A stretch of 64,000 nt of DNA from Pseudoscleropodium purum (GCA_963969395.1 OZ017800.1:21794479-21858478); one strand, 5' to 3'; counted from the first letter of the stretch, positions 35,002 through 48,225 are shown. Translations and numbers: made by a program. Notes: a model not told the origin generated them from the sequence alone.

Positions 35002-37130
35002 GTTAGGAATGACAGCAACTCACGGCTGCATGTAATCTCGTTCTCCACTTTGGAATGCTATTCCCATGTTGAGCCCACGTTGCAACTTTGAGCCCACACA
35101 AGGGACTGCAGGACTTTTGTGTCTCAAAGGTTATAATAATGTGTTTGGTCCTTTGTTTTGGGTCAAAGTGTCCTTTTCTGAAGTCGAACACTTGCACAAT
35201 GGCTTCAATCTTGTGAATCAGATAAGGTAATGACCCTTGCTAATGACTTGAAGTTCACGCCTCGTTATATATCTGTAGATGAACCGACATTCATAAGATG
35301 CACAGTGATCATGGTGTCGTCCTACAAGCTACCTGGGATTCGAACATCTTGGGAATCTGGAATAGCAGCACACGCAGGCCTCCGTCTCTATCACGTGCAA
35401 GTGAACTTAGTGTAGAAACCAGGCTCTGATTGCTGTAAACAATGACATACAAGTTGATTTCTGCAGAACTAGTAAACAAAAGCATTCCATTTCATTGCGA
35501 CAGGCAATCAAATTTCGTTGATGATCCTCGGCAGCGCCATCAAATTAAATGAATCACAACGAATCCTATTCGGACATTCGTACAAAGAGTGAAACTAAGT
35601 TACAGGGTGTCATGTCTTAGTGTTGTGCTAAGATATGCTAAAATTTTGTCCATTTCTGGAAATGGACGTAGGAAGACGAAACAAAGGCCTGCCGAGGGGG
35701 GAGCCTGCAAAATAAATCATCAAACAGATATCTGAAACCCCACCAAGACTTCAGGAATGTGAAGACTCCATCTTCTAGTAGTGTGCCCTGTGTGCCTTTT
35801 TCACTGTCAAAATAAAAGTAGAAACAATTTTCTGTAATTTTTTAATTCATAGAAACTTCGAAATTCTAAATGTCGCAAAACAAAGCCCATGGGGCTTTTT
35901 CGATGATACCAAGAATGCAATCAAGGGACACACAAGGAGATCAAGGAGACCACGTAACAAACAACGTGACTTAAAGATATGGATCGTCTCGTAATAAGTG
36001 ACTTCAAAGGTGTTCTCATGGCCAACTCAAACCATTCAATTTCACACTAAGTATGATAGGAAATCACTTGTTCAATTTGACTCTGGAAGGACAAAGCCTA
36101 TCATGGAGGAAGTCATCCAAAAATGATCACATTTAAAAATGGGTTGGAAAGGGGCATTTCTTCATTTCTACATTTTCTCTTAAAATCATTTTGTTGTTAG
36201 ACACATTTCAAGGATAAATTGTAGGAGTTGTGATTCTCAATCAAGTGCTTCATTGGAGTTCCATTGCATTAACAATCAATATAATGTTATCCCTCTAGTA
36301 ATAAATGTATGATAAAAGTACCTATTTCAGACAATCCCTTGTAATGGCTTTATAAATTAACCTATTGCGGACAACAATAGGATACACTATTCATTAGAAA
36401 AGATTCTTTGTTTGTACTTTCTCATCCATTCATCTCTCTTCCCTCTTGGCTTGGGGTGAAGTGCTAAAGCTAATCATAATAGGTGAGTCTATAAGATTAA
36501 AATGGGTTCACATGAAAAATCCACATTTATATTGAAAAAAGATTCATCTTTGGAATTTTTTTCTACACACTTCTTCATCCTTATGTTCATACACATTGAC
36601 TTCAACCTCTCAATGAATTTTCCATATCCTACAGATTGAAATACTTAAATTATCTCAAATAGGTACTTCTACCTTAGCCCCCACTATCAACATGGAATTA
36701 GAATCATGTTGAAAACAACAAACAAGCTTTAAATCTATACTATTAACACAGATGTTTGTTTTGTGATATATGCACTAGAAGATTTTCGGGGGTCTAGAAG
36801 GGCCATTTCAAGTTGGTGCTCCTTGTAGTCCCCTCCCCTCCTCCCTTGCAGTAAAAAAAACACCATGCTGGACATCAAAAAAATAAATTTGAAACAAAAT
36901 AAATTATATTAAATTTCTTAAAATGAAAAATATAAGTGAAAAAAATTTTAATATTAATTTTTTTGGAAAATGGCATGGCACTTGTTCTACCACATTAGGC
37001 AATAGATTTCAGTAAGATTGCAAAGTCAAAAAATGTTACGGAACTCGTAGCCCTCCCAGACTCCCCAAAGTCTTCTAATGTTAGAATCTTCTAAACCATT
37101 AGGCCACCAAAGGTGCCGCCCACCTGTAGA
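35002..37130. other. AT-rich noncoding, one F6 repeat copy
   Basis: No gene is seen. About 35,820-36,010 resembles the repeats at 14.7-15.4 kb (ACCAAGAATGC, GGGACACACAA, AACAAACAA..). The rest is unassigned. Confidence 0.45.
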
Positions 37131-38640
37131 TAGTCTGATAGGTGGTAAATTTTGGTTCTATTTTGTACAATCGGAGTGTAATTTGCAGTCTGTTGCAAGC
37201 AGTTGGTTAATTGAGAGTGCTATTTGGTTGTTTTAGAGCATTGAATGGTGTCCAATTCGGAGTAGAATGGGTCAATTAGTGTGGTTTGAAGTCCAAGTCG
37301 GAAGTTTGGTCATGGTTGGTTGGTGGTCTACTAGCCTATTAGGATGTTGTTTGATGAGTCCGAGTTGGCAAGTCGGGAAGTGTGAGGGTTCCAAGTGGGA
37401 ATGTCAGTTGTTCTAGTTGAAGCTGTTGAGTTGGTTGGGCAGTTGAGCGTCGTCTTCCCTGGTTCCTATTTGGGTCGTTTTTGGTGGTCATTTCTTTTTA
37501 CCGTCTGTTGAGTGAATTCCAGTGCATATCCCAGTCGGTGTAGGCTGTGTATTTGTTTCTTTGTGTATTCTTGTGTTTGAGTGTGTTATTCCCAATTGAA
37601 AATTGTATTTGTGTGTGTTGGTGTTGATCCAAGGTTGGATTGGTTTGTGTGTGTGTCCTAGTTGGAAGTGTGTTTCGGCCAGTGTATGGCGTTGTTGTGT
37701 GTGTACAAAATGCGAAGATTAGATGAAGAACTTTCCAAATTGGGTGTTGATTTGGGAGAGTGAAGCGCTGATGGTTAAATTTGTGAAAGTTTGAGCGTGA
37801 AGAAATGATATCTAGAATTATGTGATAGTCCAAGTTGGTGCGGAGATTTATATTAGTCGGATTTGGACGAGTAGTTGTGCTGAATTGTTAGATCCTATTT
37901 GGGGAGTTGAAGAGCCCAAGTGTAGCAAAGCAGTTTAGCGTAATACTTACAATTTGTAATGGTGATTTTGTTTGCCAATTTGGCATGATGAATATAACGG
38001 AATTGTTTTCTAAGTTGTCTCTTTGTTATGAATGTCGATGTAGTAAACTGGAGCAACCAAGTTGTGAATCTGATGAGTAAATTATATTGTGTATTGATAT
38101 GCATGTTGTTGAACAATTAAGAATGTATGGTCAAAACGAATCTGGAGTGTTATTTAGAGTTGAATGACATCAATTGCCGAGTTGGTATGATCTGTGAGAG
38201 GTCTGTAAACCAAGTCGGGAGTAGGAGTCCAGACTATCCTGTGACAATGCTGTGACAATCTAGTAATCTGAATTGGAAGCAAATGGCCCCAGTGTCTGGT
38301 GGAATTCCAAGTTGGAAAGATAAAGGTCCAAGTTGCTGAAAGATAAAGAAAAATAAAGGATTATTAAGGGAAGGATAAAGATTGAAGGAATTCAAGATGG
38401 ATAAATAAGATAATTAAAGAGATAATTTGGGAGCATTTCTTACCCTTGTGGCCATTAAGAGTGGAGTGCCAAATTGTGTAATTAGATATCATGTGAGGAA
38501 AACATAGGTATAGTTGGTTTAAGGAACTTTATTTTCTTCAAAATACCATGTTGCAATGACTCATTAGGAATTAACTTAGATTCAATTAGAAAAAATCCTA
38601 TTTAAATAGCCTCCTCCGGAACGAACTATACTAGTTGGGT
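37130..38640. repeat. LTR-like stretch rich in CCAAGTTGG/CCAAGTCGG words
   Basis: More than a dozen CCnAGTYGG or CCAAnTTGG words occur between 37,250 and 38,330, far above what AT-rich sequence would give by chance. No protein frame is present. The same vocabulary, reverse-complemented, occurs at 0.7-1.3 kb. I read it as noncoding retroelement sequence; ends were not found. Confidence 0.4.
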
Positions 38641-39648
38641 AAATCCAAATTAGGTTCCAACATCCTTCTACACCACCCTTAAAGAATGTGTGCACAAACC
38701 AAGTTTTGCACCATTCCAACTCACAAGGTAAGAGATATTAGATTTCTAAGTTTTATAGCAAAATAAATTAGAAAATTATTTGCAAAAAGAAACCATGCCA
38801 TTAGGAATTTAGGATTTCTATAACCAATGGAATAATAGAGGTACCCTTGATACTATTGGAAAGCCCTCAAGGAGTGTATACACTAAGCAAGACCTGTGGT
38901 ATTTTGATTGATTGAGGGACATATATTGAAGTTTGAAGTTTTATCAAGGACAAAAATTAGGAACTTGATTGTGATTAGGTTGTTAGATCTAGAGGCTAAT
39001 GAGCTAAAGAATAATTTGGTGGTTTGTAACCTCATGCGGATTCTTTATTTTCTATTTTTTATTCAACCCCTAAAAGTATTTGATGCTTTTAGGCCCAAAA
39101 TTGCTTCAAAGTACTTAAACCCAAAGCAAGGCTAAAATCTTCATCTATATATATTCATTAACAAATAAAATCATAATATCTTTTAGTTAACTTATTAATG
39201 TAGACTCTCCTAAAATTTCAAAATAAGAAACTTTACCAATTGCAAGATCTAGTCACAAGAATTTCAAAAAGAATTATTTTCTCCTCTTTTCAAATGTTTA
39301 CATTTCATCTTTCAAACTCTTTACACAAAAATGTGTAGATCTTACAACTTATTACCCTCCATAATATTTTGAAGAAATAAGTTGTAAATGCCTATGAAAA
39401 ATTCAAATAAAACTTATTTCATATTCAAGCTTGAAAAAAATAATAAGTAGAAAGAACTAGAGTATGATTTTAAATAGTAGATTGTTAAGAATTTAGTTAT
39501 GATACTAGCAGTTGGAGCTTGCTTTGCTACACATTAAATATATTACTTTCATCAATTTTTCATGTGATAGAATGTAGATAAATAAAGTATGTATAATCTT
39601 TAAATGAAAACACTGACATCTTCATACAATATTCTTTGAAAAAAAAAG

Positions 39649-39720
<72 letters not shown>

Positions 39721-40515
39721 CAATAGAAAATATTTAAAGAAAATCTTTATATCATAATTTTTACAAAAAACCTTGGTAAAGATGAAAACATTGCAATAAA
39801 AAAAAATTAATCAAGTGAACAATGTAAATAGAATATTCACATTTGAATGTGTAGAGCAATAGTTTCAATTTCAAGAAAATCTTCAATTAGAAAATTACTA
39901 ATCTTCATATTAAACCTACAAATATATGTATGATGAGATGTAGAATAATTTTAAAATTTTTGAAATCAAAATCTTTACAATTAAAGAATATGCAAAATCT
40001 TCACCTATAAAAATGTAGAATAAAGATTTTAATTTCAATAAAAGATTTAGATAGTAAATTATAAAAATCTTCATAATCATTTGAATATATTGTAATCTAA
40101 AAGAAAAGAAAAGAAAAGATATATTTAAATTAAAATTTATATATTAGAATCTTTGCATATTTGGCTATTTGCATACTCTCAAAGAAAAGTGATAAATTTT
40201 ATAAGTAGATTGCATTTAAAGATGTATGCTTTGGAATATTTTTCCATTGACTATAAAAGATTGTAACAAAATGGCTATAAATATCATCTTACCATATTTA
40301 TTCATATGGTAGGCTATCTCAATTAAGACAATGAAATAATAATGGATACCAAAAGAATGCAATTGGATGGAAGGGGACGTTGGCGAAGCCTGCATGAACC
40401 CTAAACATGCAGAGTTTGGAACAAATTCTTAACTTTTCCATCCACTTGATTCAGGTGTAAATACATGTAGGAATCTCCAAGACAATGTCATGCAAAAACC
40501 TCATGATAAACCACA
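38641..40515. other. AT-rich noncoding with F2 repeat copy
   Basis: About 39,200-39,430 is a copy of the F2 repeat also at 27 kb. The remainder has no gene. A perfect hairpin (TACCATAT, 6-base loop, ATATGGTA) lies at 40290-40311, downstream of the Helitron helicase remnant. Confidence 0.45.
39651..39718. repeat. (AT)34 microsatellite
   Basis: Sixty-eight uninterrupted bases of alternating A and T are visible. The tract can extrude as a cruciform, but no function is implied. Confidence 0.97.
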
Positions 40516-40519
40516 TTTT

Positions 40520-42290
40520 TTACCGTTCCAAGGCTTTTGAATTGTCATTAGCAACCTTAATGTTTGTAGGATGTCTACCACAAGACAAAGCCACATATAA
40601 TTGACCATGGCTAAATACTTCATTTCAAAGATAAATGCCAACTTGATTATATGATTGGCCCTACAATTTGTTGATTGTCATTGCAAAAGCACCAGTGATA
40701 AGAAATTCTCTCCGACATAGTGTAAATGGCAAGTGACTATCATTGCAATGATGAGTGATTCTTGGAATCAACACTTCTTGGCCATGATGACGCACTTCCA
40801 CAATTTCACACAATAATACAGATGGAGATACTTGTAACAAACATAAGCGACTACCATTGCACAAACTTTTTGCCAGATTTAAATTTTTTTAGCAACATTA
40901 CATATTGACCACATTTAAGATTTAATTGATGAGGTAGCAAACCACTAAGATGTAGAGAATCTAAAAACTCTACCGGATAATAATGGGCATGTTCATCATT
41001 TTCATGAATAAAATCAACGCTAAAACATTGATGCACATCACTAGGCATATAGGCAATGGTTTTACGGTTGATTTCATAGGCATCATCATTTCAGACAACA
41101 AAAATTACACGCTCAAAGAAATCAACCGGATCATCAAAAATTGCATCAATAAGTTCATTTAGAGAATTTTCATACACAACCATTTCAAGTGATAGCTCTA
41201 CCTCTAAACTGGTTTTGCCTTCACCAATATTTAATAAAAATTGTTGAAAATTTTGTTGATTTTGTAAACGCATATTAGTGGTCAAATGAAAATGTTGCAT
41301 TAGTAGAAACAAATATAAACATCACAAGTAAGCCTCAACTGTTTGCTTACAACCTCCACCTACAATAACATATAAAGTTTGGCGAAAATCACCACCATAT
41401 AAAACTACAAGACCGCCGTTCGGAGTATCAATACCTTGAATATCTCGCAATGATCAATCTATTGCTTTGATTATAAATCTATGTTCAACACAAGCTTCAT
41501 CATATACAATCAATTGTAGTTCACATAAATTTTAAGCTAATGATGATTGGACACTAATCGAACATGTTGATTTATCATGCAATTGTAATGAAATAGTGAG
41601 AGATGAATGTGTTGTTCGTCCTTTGTGCAAAAGACAAGCAACAATTCAACTTGTTGCCATTGCCATACATTTAATACCACAACCTCAAAGATAACCTAAT
41701 ATGGTATTGTATACAAAAGTCTTATTAGTACCCCTAGGGCCATTCAAATTATATAACTTACACGAAAGATGAGGTTCTAAAATGGCATTAGTAACTGCAT
41801 TGAAAACAATGCGTTGTTCTTCATTTAATTTGTCCACGTCTTCTTCTGTAAAATTAATGTTTAAATTATCTAAGTTCTTGTTGTCATTGGCATCATCATC
41901 AACATCAACAATATTTGAATAGCCAAATTCATTCAAATCTTGAATGTCAAAAAAATCTTCAATGCGTTTATCATTAAACGACAAATGTTTATTAATAGAC
42001 AGAATTGCTTTGCTATAGCAATTTTGGTCATTAAGCCAATTATCAAACATGGCATCAATATGTTTCCTCAACAAATGAAGAGGATCCAATGGTTGTTCAA
42101 ATACAAGAAGTGTTGCAAACAATTGTCGAATTTGTTTAGGCAATGAAATAACAGTTGCCTCTTAAAGAAAATTGTTTCATTCACCATCGTCTTGTAAAAG
42201 CTCTCTTGCAATGTAATCGGCTTTGTACGTTTAATGTACCGTATTTTGAAAACAAAATAGGTCATCAAATGAAATTGATGCCTCAACATG
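40520..42290 (-). pseudogene. Helitron PIF1-like helicase remnant
   Basis: Walker A is degenerate, reading GPRGTNKT where the family has GPGGTGKT (about 41,700-41,740). Walker B (VYDEACVEHRF), GGDFRQTLYV, the YPVEFLDSLHLSGLLPH block and MTINKLQGQS follow in separate frames. Stops occur at several points, including near 41,535 and 40,615. These losses would abolish ATP-driven unwinding even if the frame were whole. Confidence 0.88.
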
Positions 42291-42539
42291 AGTCAACAAC
42301 AAATATAAGTAAAATAATTCAGTACCTATGAGAACCATATTTACTCTACCAAAAACTTTTATCTTACGTTGTCTTCTTTCCCATAAGTGATTTTTCTCAT
42401 TCTACTTATAGTGCAATGAAAGATCCATGTATCGAAAAAGCAAATAATTGCCTTGATTTCTAGAAGTAATCAAGGCACAAATATAGCGATTGAGTTCAAA
42501 AACTCTATAAGTCTGGTTTTAGTGTTTTGATCAATCACT

Positions 42540-43660
42540 GATTATAAAGATGTTTCTTCTTGGAAGGTAACATATTGTTGATTGAAAAGATGAATGGGTA
42601 AACAACAAATACTATAACTCTTGTTGTTAGTTTCAAAACCAAAGAGCCTCCAACATGCTTCTTGCATAGCAACATAGCGTCCTTCTAAAAATTCCTTAAT
42701 CTCATCGACAACCTCATTTGTTTCCACAATGCTACAATTTGGACCTTTAAATATATATATTTATGGGGGTATTTCATAGTTTTTACTGAATTGCAAACCT
42801 TCACATTAATATGGCAATTAAAATGGCCTATTAAATATGGATTGTATGGTACAACCCATCAATTGTCTAAATGGACAACTTGACCACGCATATGTTTTTC
42901 AACAGAGCGACTATCATTTCGATGACGATACAAAACATGACCATTACTATCCATCTTAGTAGTATCTCGAGATTGCTTTGGATAATGCTTGGAACATTTT
43001 CCATCCTCCATATATGGACAATTGAAATGATCCAAACCACATGGACTATGCATCATGTGCTTAGCAATTATAGCATAAAGTTGCGGTTGCCTATTCAAAT
43101 TTGGAATCTCAGCACATACAACTCTATCTACAAGGTCACAATTGTTGACCTTATTTTTCAACCAAAGAAGAATGTGAGCGTGAGGTAGACCACACTTTTG
43201 AAAGTCAATAGTATAACAAAAAGTAATTGTCTCCCCCAGTACATTTTTCTTTGTAATTTCATCCATCATTGCTTTTAATTTGAACTCAAAGACATGTAGT
43301 ACAACATCTAGACAATTGGGAGGACTTTGACGTGGTTCAAGCTTATCAATGATCTCAGACCAATTTGGATTACATGTCATTGTGACAAATAAATCCGGTT
43401 GGCTTGAAACTCTAGCTAAAGACCATACTATCGTGAAATAGTTTCTGCATGTATTGAGGAGATTCAATGAATGTAGCAAGTAAAATAATGTGGCGCCCAA
43501 TGCATCCTCCACTATCGTCGAGTATAGCATCTACAATGTCTTAATAACATTCTGCTCAAAGCTCTACTTGATGTTATCTAATAAAAAGCAAATTTTCATG
43601 TTCTACATGCAAATATTGATCTACTATGTATTGTTGAAATAATCTATTGGTCCTATGCAA
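42540..43660 (-). pseudogene. Helitron Rep (HUH endonuclease) remnant
   Basis: The HUH motif survives as GLPHAHILLWL in the frame 43530-42859. Downstream, KYPHKYIY keeps a Y-x3-Y pair fitting the two catalytic tyrosines of Helitron Rep, and EFLEGRYVAMQEACWRLFGF is the conserved block after it. A TGA stands where an arginine is expected (42,848 region), and a two-base slip next to the ATATAT run near 42,750 breaks the frame right after the tyrosines. A stop also interrupts the block near 43,590. In family terms, this protein nicks DNA for rolling-circle transposition. Confidence 0.88.
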
Positions 43661-44759
43661 TATATTAAATTGAAGTTGCTTATGAAGCATATACTGAACA
43701 AATGACTTTATAGTCACCTTAGTATCTACTTTGAAAGTAGGTGACCACCTAAATCAACCATCCGGAAACAAAAAAAGGTAGGATAAAGCATCATAAGCTA
43801 AATGAATCTCTTTTATCTGTTGTAAATTTCCACCTTGTCAGTGAAAAATAATATCTCAACCAGATTCTAAATGTTGTTTGTCAAAAACAACAACAACAAC
43901 CTCTAGAATCATAGGGCAATTGTATTAATGACGATGTTCACCGGTAGGAGTCTCACCGGTGATACGAAGTCCCATGTTGTGTCCTTCCAAAAGAACATGA
44001 CGTGAAGACTTAAAACCACAAACCAATGCAATAATTGATTCTAAAACCTTTTGGATGTTATTAATGGTCTCATGGTCAAATCATCAAAGATTTCTATGTG
44101 ACAATTGGTTTGTAAATCATCATCTAAAAAGTCAATTTGTACAAATCTTGCGCCGTGATCTACTTCAGGTTCTAAATTCCCAATGTGATGACATAACTCT
44201 TCATTTATACGAAAAGTATATACCCTCAACCCTTGGCTTAGCCAGACTGAAATTTACTATACATTTTTGTAAATGCAAACGCTTGATTATATTTTCTAAT
44301 GGATTTAAGACATCCTTGAAAATTGGGTGTATTATCCATAAAAAGCTCATTGAGCATGGGGTAGATGGTAGGATGGCTAGCATGTTTACTACCAACTTTA
44401 CCATTGTAACAACAAATTGTTGCTTAAGTTTTTCTTTCCTAAAACGAAATGCTAAACATTTTGGACATTGGATGGACATAGATCCAAGACTATCGATATC
44501 AATATCTACATAGTCATCAATTATAAACAAAGCTCGAGCTACAGTTTACAAAAAGTGACAATCACAAATCTTAATATTCGCACTTTAGGATGTGGAACCA
44601 AAAAATAATGGTTTTGAAATTGCACCTTTATAACTTGTGCTCCAAAAAATTTCACTCCTTCAATACGCTCCACTTCACTTTAGCTTTTGTTTTCTAACAT
44701 CTATAACACATCAACATACATTCAATAATAGAATTTTGGATGATAGCACCTATTTCAAA

Positions 44760-45500
44760 ATATAGGTCAAATTTTGCCAAATTGATCAAATTCAAATTCT
44801 TGTGCATAACATTGTTCAAATTAAATCAAACCATTGAAATTGTATTCAATTGTTCATGTTTGTTTCAAAAAATGCTAATTTTGCTATCAAATTAGATTTT
44901 AGATAGGTCAAACTATTGACATTAGTTTACATTGCATTGATAACATTTGACTCATATTGTTCCAATGAAACTCAAATTGCCCAAATTAGATCAAATGATG
45001 TTCAAATTGCTCAAATTAGATCAAATGATGTTCAAATTGTTCAAATTAGATCATTAAGCTCAAATTAGGTGAAATTCCTCCAATTTGACTCTAATTTCAT
45101 CAATCTCTTGGAATTAAGTCAAATTGAAGCTCAAATTGTACTCAATTTGTTCAAATGAAGCTCAAATTGTTCACATTAGGTCAAATTGTTAACATTAAAT
45201 TCAAACTAGGTCAAATTGTTCTCTAAGAATGCTCTAATTGTTCTAATTTGGTTCTAGTTTTATCAATCTTTTGGAATTAAGTTGAATTGAAGCTCAAATT
45301 ACATCCAATTTGTTCAAATGAAACTCAAATTGCTCACAATAGGTCAAATTGCTCATATTAGGTCAAATTGCTCCAAAAATGTTCCAAAAATGCTCCAAGA
45401 AAACTCCAATTGGTCCAAGTGTTCTAAATTGTTTCTAATTACATCAATCGCTTGTGTGAAATTAGATTGAAACTCACATGACATTCAAATTGTTCAAATG
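44760..45500. repeat. Degenerate CAAATTG / TCAAATTAG array
   Basis: The heptamer CAAATTG and its variants (TCAAATTAG, CTCAAATT, GTTCAAATG) recur several dozen times over about 740 bp, at first with regular ~27-bp phrases around 44,990-45,060 (ATCAAATGATGTTCAAATTG twice). It lies just upstream of the Helitron remnant. Later parts are looser. Confidence 0.75.
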
Positions 45501-45851
45501 AAACTCAATGTTCAAATTACCATTTTATACATGAATTCAAATTTGCTCAAAACAAATGTGAAGAAGATACCTTGGAGGTATTTTTGAACTCAAGAACACC
45601 ACTACTTGATAAATTTCTTCCTTCACAACCAATAGTAACCAAAATTGAAGAGTTGAAATGCAAATTTCTCAAATTGCAAGGCCATTGTAAAGACTTTGTT
45701 GTGGAATCCAAAATTGCTTCAAAATTGTTTCAATCATTTGATAGTAACAATAGAACATTAGAATCAAGAACACTTAGAAAATCATAGAATCGTGCAAGTA
45801 GAATGAAGTGTGAAGCCAAGAATACCTTAACATCCATAATATCACTGATAC

Positions 45852-46001
45852 CTTTGTAATATCACATTTTAACACTGTGTGATATTACAGAGTTGCAATG
45901 GCCGTTGTAACTCTGTATTATCACATTGTATTAAAATATGATATTACAGAGGGATTTGACCTCTGTAATATCACACAGTGTTAAAATGTGACATTACGGA
46001 G
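45852..46001. repeat. Three 41-bp palindromic units, first one inverted
   Basis: Units at 45852-45892, 45911-45951 and 45961-46001 are related. Unit 1 is the reverse complement of unit 3 at 39 of 41 positions by eye, and of unit 2 at fewer. Each unit is itself a partial palindrome bounded by CTCTGTAATATCACA-like and TGTGATATTACAGAG-like ends. The set can fold as one long or two short hairpins. Spacers are 18 and 9 bp. Confidence 0.85.
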
Positions 46002-47565
46002 GACCCTGTGATTTTAGTAGTACGATTGCAAAATGCCAATTTCAATGTTTGTAATGTTGTAATAAACAACCTACACCCAATGTTTATATTTATTTCAAAA
46101 ATATTGAAAATTGAGTTAAATAAAGGACTTCAGAGTTCATTTTAGAGCAGAGATTCCCCAGCTATCTACAAACTAAAACTCCTCATAACTTTTTCTCATT
46201 AATGAAATTGGAATGATTCAAATCTTTCCACATATGTGTAATTCTAGAAAACCAATTTCAAATTTTTATTTTGAAAAAAGTTATTTTGTCTATGCCACTT
46301 GAATTGCCTACCAAACAATGAAAATTTCATATCATGCAATAACTTTTCAACCATGTAGTCAAATTTTATGAAAAATCTTGTATCCCACATCTATCCCTTA
46401 GGTACATGTTGTGTGAAAAATCCAAATAAATAAATAAAAATTCCATTCATAGTGAGCTACCCCAAATCGCTATGTTGCCAAAAAATGGTGTTTGGACCTT
46501 CAATAGGGGTTTTTTTATGTCAAAAATTTTGAAAAAAGAACAAGCATCAAACTAAATTTAAAGCATGCCATTGATATTAAACATTAGTGCTATGGATGAT
46601 TTGTTATGAAATAAATAAATATGAGAGGAGATTTGACATGGAATTAGCCATTACTTCTATGTTGATTACAAATGACATCATAATCATTGTGGGAATGACA
46701 TAAGGTATACTAGTGTCTATGAATATAAAGTGCAAATTCTAATTAAAGAAACCATGACAAAAGAAAATGAAAAGTAAATAAAACATCATTGGCAAACCTA
46801 TAACAAAAATAATACCATATATTACTTTACTATTTTACAACTCTACACTCTAGAATATTTAATCCTTTAAGGAGATTTTGGTTGTTCTATGCCATATGGA
46901 TATTCGGCTAGGTTCATACGAAGTCAATTTTGAAGGAATCTTTTTGAAATTTTGACACAATCTGCACCATTGCAATAGCTCACAATTTTGAATTATAGAA
47001 ATTAAAAAAAATTAGGTGAAATTGCAAAGTTAGGAATTATTAGTTGGAGAATTTCAACTATAATTATGAAGGAATTTTTTAATAGGTAGCAATGGGAATT
47101 TTGTAACAAGGTTGTGAATTCTAGGAAATATGATTATGTCAAAATGATGAAGAAATACTAGGCAAAGATTAGGATTTTAAATCAAAATGATATTAAATGA
47201 AAATTGGGGAATTAATTAAATTAGGAAAATGGTTAAATGAAAAGAAATTGAAAACAAAATACTACAAGTAGAAAATTGCATTAGAAATAAATTGGCAATC
47301 GAAATGTAATTACAAAAATACAAATCTAACTAATAAATTTAGAACAATTACGAAGATACTAACATTGTAGTAGACAATCTAAAGTAAGAAAAAAAGAAGA
47401 GTAAATTGATGGGGATTATGGTAATTTAGTATAGGATGAAGTTTGATATGGATGAAGGTTAGAAGGCTAATTGGGCTTAGAATAGGAAATTAAGGTTCTA
47501 TCATCTCCCTACTTTGTTTTTGTATTTTTCCATTGAATTTGACTTGTTTTTCTTTTTTGGAAGGT
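46002..47565. other. AT-rich noncoding with F3 repeat copy
   Basis: About 46,035-46,200 matches 27,585-27,790. No gene is seen in the rest. Confidence 0.45.
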
Positions 47566-47569
47566 AAGA

Positions 47570-48225
47570 GATGATAAATCACTAGAGTTCTTACACAATT
47601 ATGGAAATTAGGTGAAGGATATTATATAGTAAATTTGTCAAGTAGGTTTTCTACTAAGTTGTGGGAAAGATTTAGGTTGAAAATTGGAGTAGTGTTTTGG
47701 ATGCGAGAATGGAAGCAACTTATTTAAAGCAAGACAAAAAATTTGAAGATGAAATATGGTGAGTAGATGTAAGGTCAAGTTAGGCTTCCAACAAGTCTAA
47801 TCTTAGGCCATTTGAAAAAAAATTGAAGCGAGTAGTGGCTATTTTTTAGAGGAAGGTCTATTATTGCCTAGATTGGGATTGTCGATTTTGAGGAAGTAGA
47901 CCTAGAGCATCAAGATGAATTTGAGGATGAAATTTGGTAAAAAGGTGCAATACCAAGTCAAAGTTTCAACAAGCTTAGTTTTAAGTCGCTTGGAAGAAAA
48001 TTGAGACAATGGTGGCCATTTTCATGGAGGAAGGTCTACAACCACTTGGACTAGAAGAGACACTTTTGACGAAGGAGGTTTGAAACACCATAAAGAGTTT
48101 CAAGATGAAATTTGGTGAGCAATTGAAAAGCTAAATTAGGTTTCTAATAAGCTTAGTTTTAAGTCATTTGGAAGAAAATTGACATAGTGATGGTCATTTT
48201 AGTGACAAGAGGTTGACTAAGAAAT
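47570..48225. repeat. 178-bp tandem repeat, ~3-4 copies
   Basis: The phrase AGATGAAAT.TGGT recurs at 47748, 47926 and 48104, exactly 178 bp apart each time, and each copy continues with CAA/CAAGCTTAGTTTTAAGTC-like and GAAGAAAATTGA..AGTGGTGGCCATTTT-like blocks in the same order. The third copy stops after about 120 bp. A weaker upstream copy is suggested at about 47,590-47,747 (GTCAAGTAGG, AAATTGGAGTAGTG). Confidence 0.8.

Larger units (their letters stand above)
40520..44530 (-). mobile_element. Decayed Helitron encoding Rep-helicase
   Basis: Reading the minus strand from 44.5 down to 40.5 kb gives, in correct order, the N-terminal zinc-knuckle-like part (CPKCLAFRF), the YTFRINEELCHHIGNLEP block, the Helitron-like N domain (IGRHIILLATFIESPQYMQ), the HUH endonuclease, and a PIF1-type helicase to its C-terminus (GQLYVALSCGRHP). 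Multiple stops and frame changes mean no protein can be made. The element is collinear with plant autonomous Helitrons over about 4 kb. Its 5' TC and 3' CTRR ends were not confidently located. Confidence 0.9.

Noticed and set aside
40290..40311. Hairpin TACCATAT-loop-ATATGGTA as the Helitron 3' terminal hairpin
   Set aside because: It is AT-rich and no CTRR follows at the right distance on the element's strand, so I did not set the Helitron end here.
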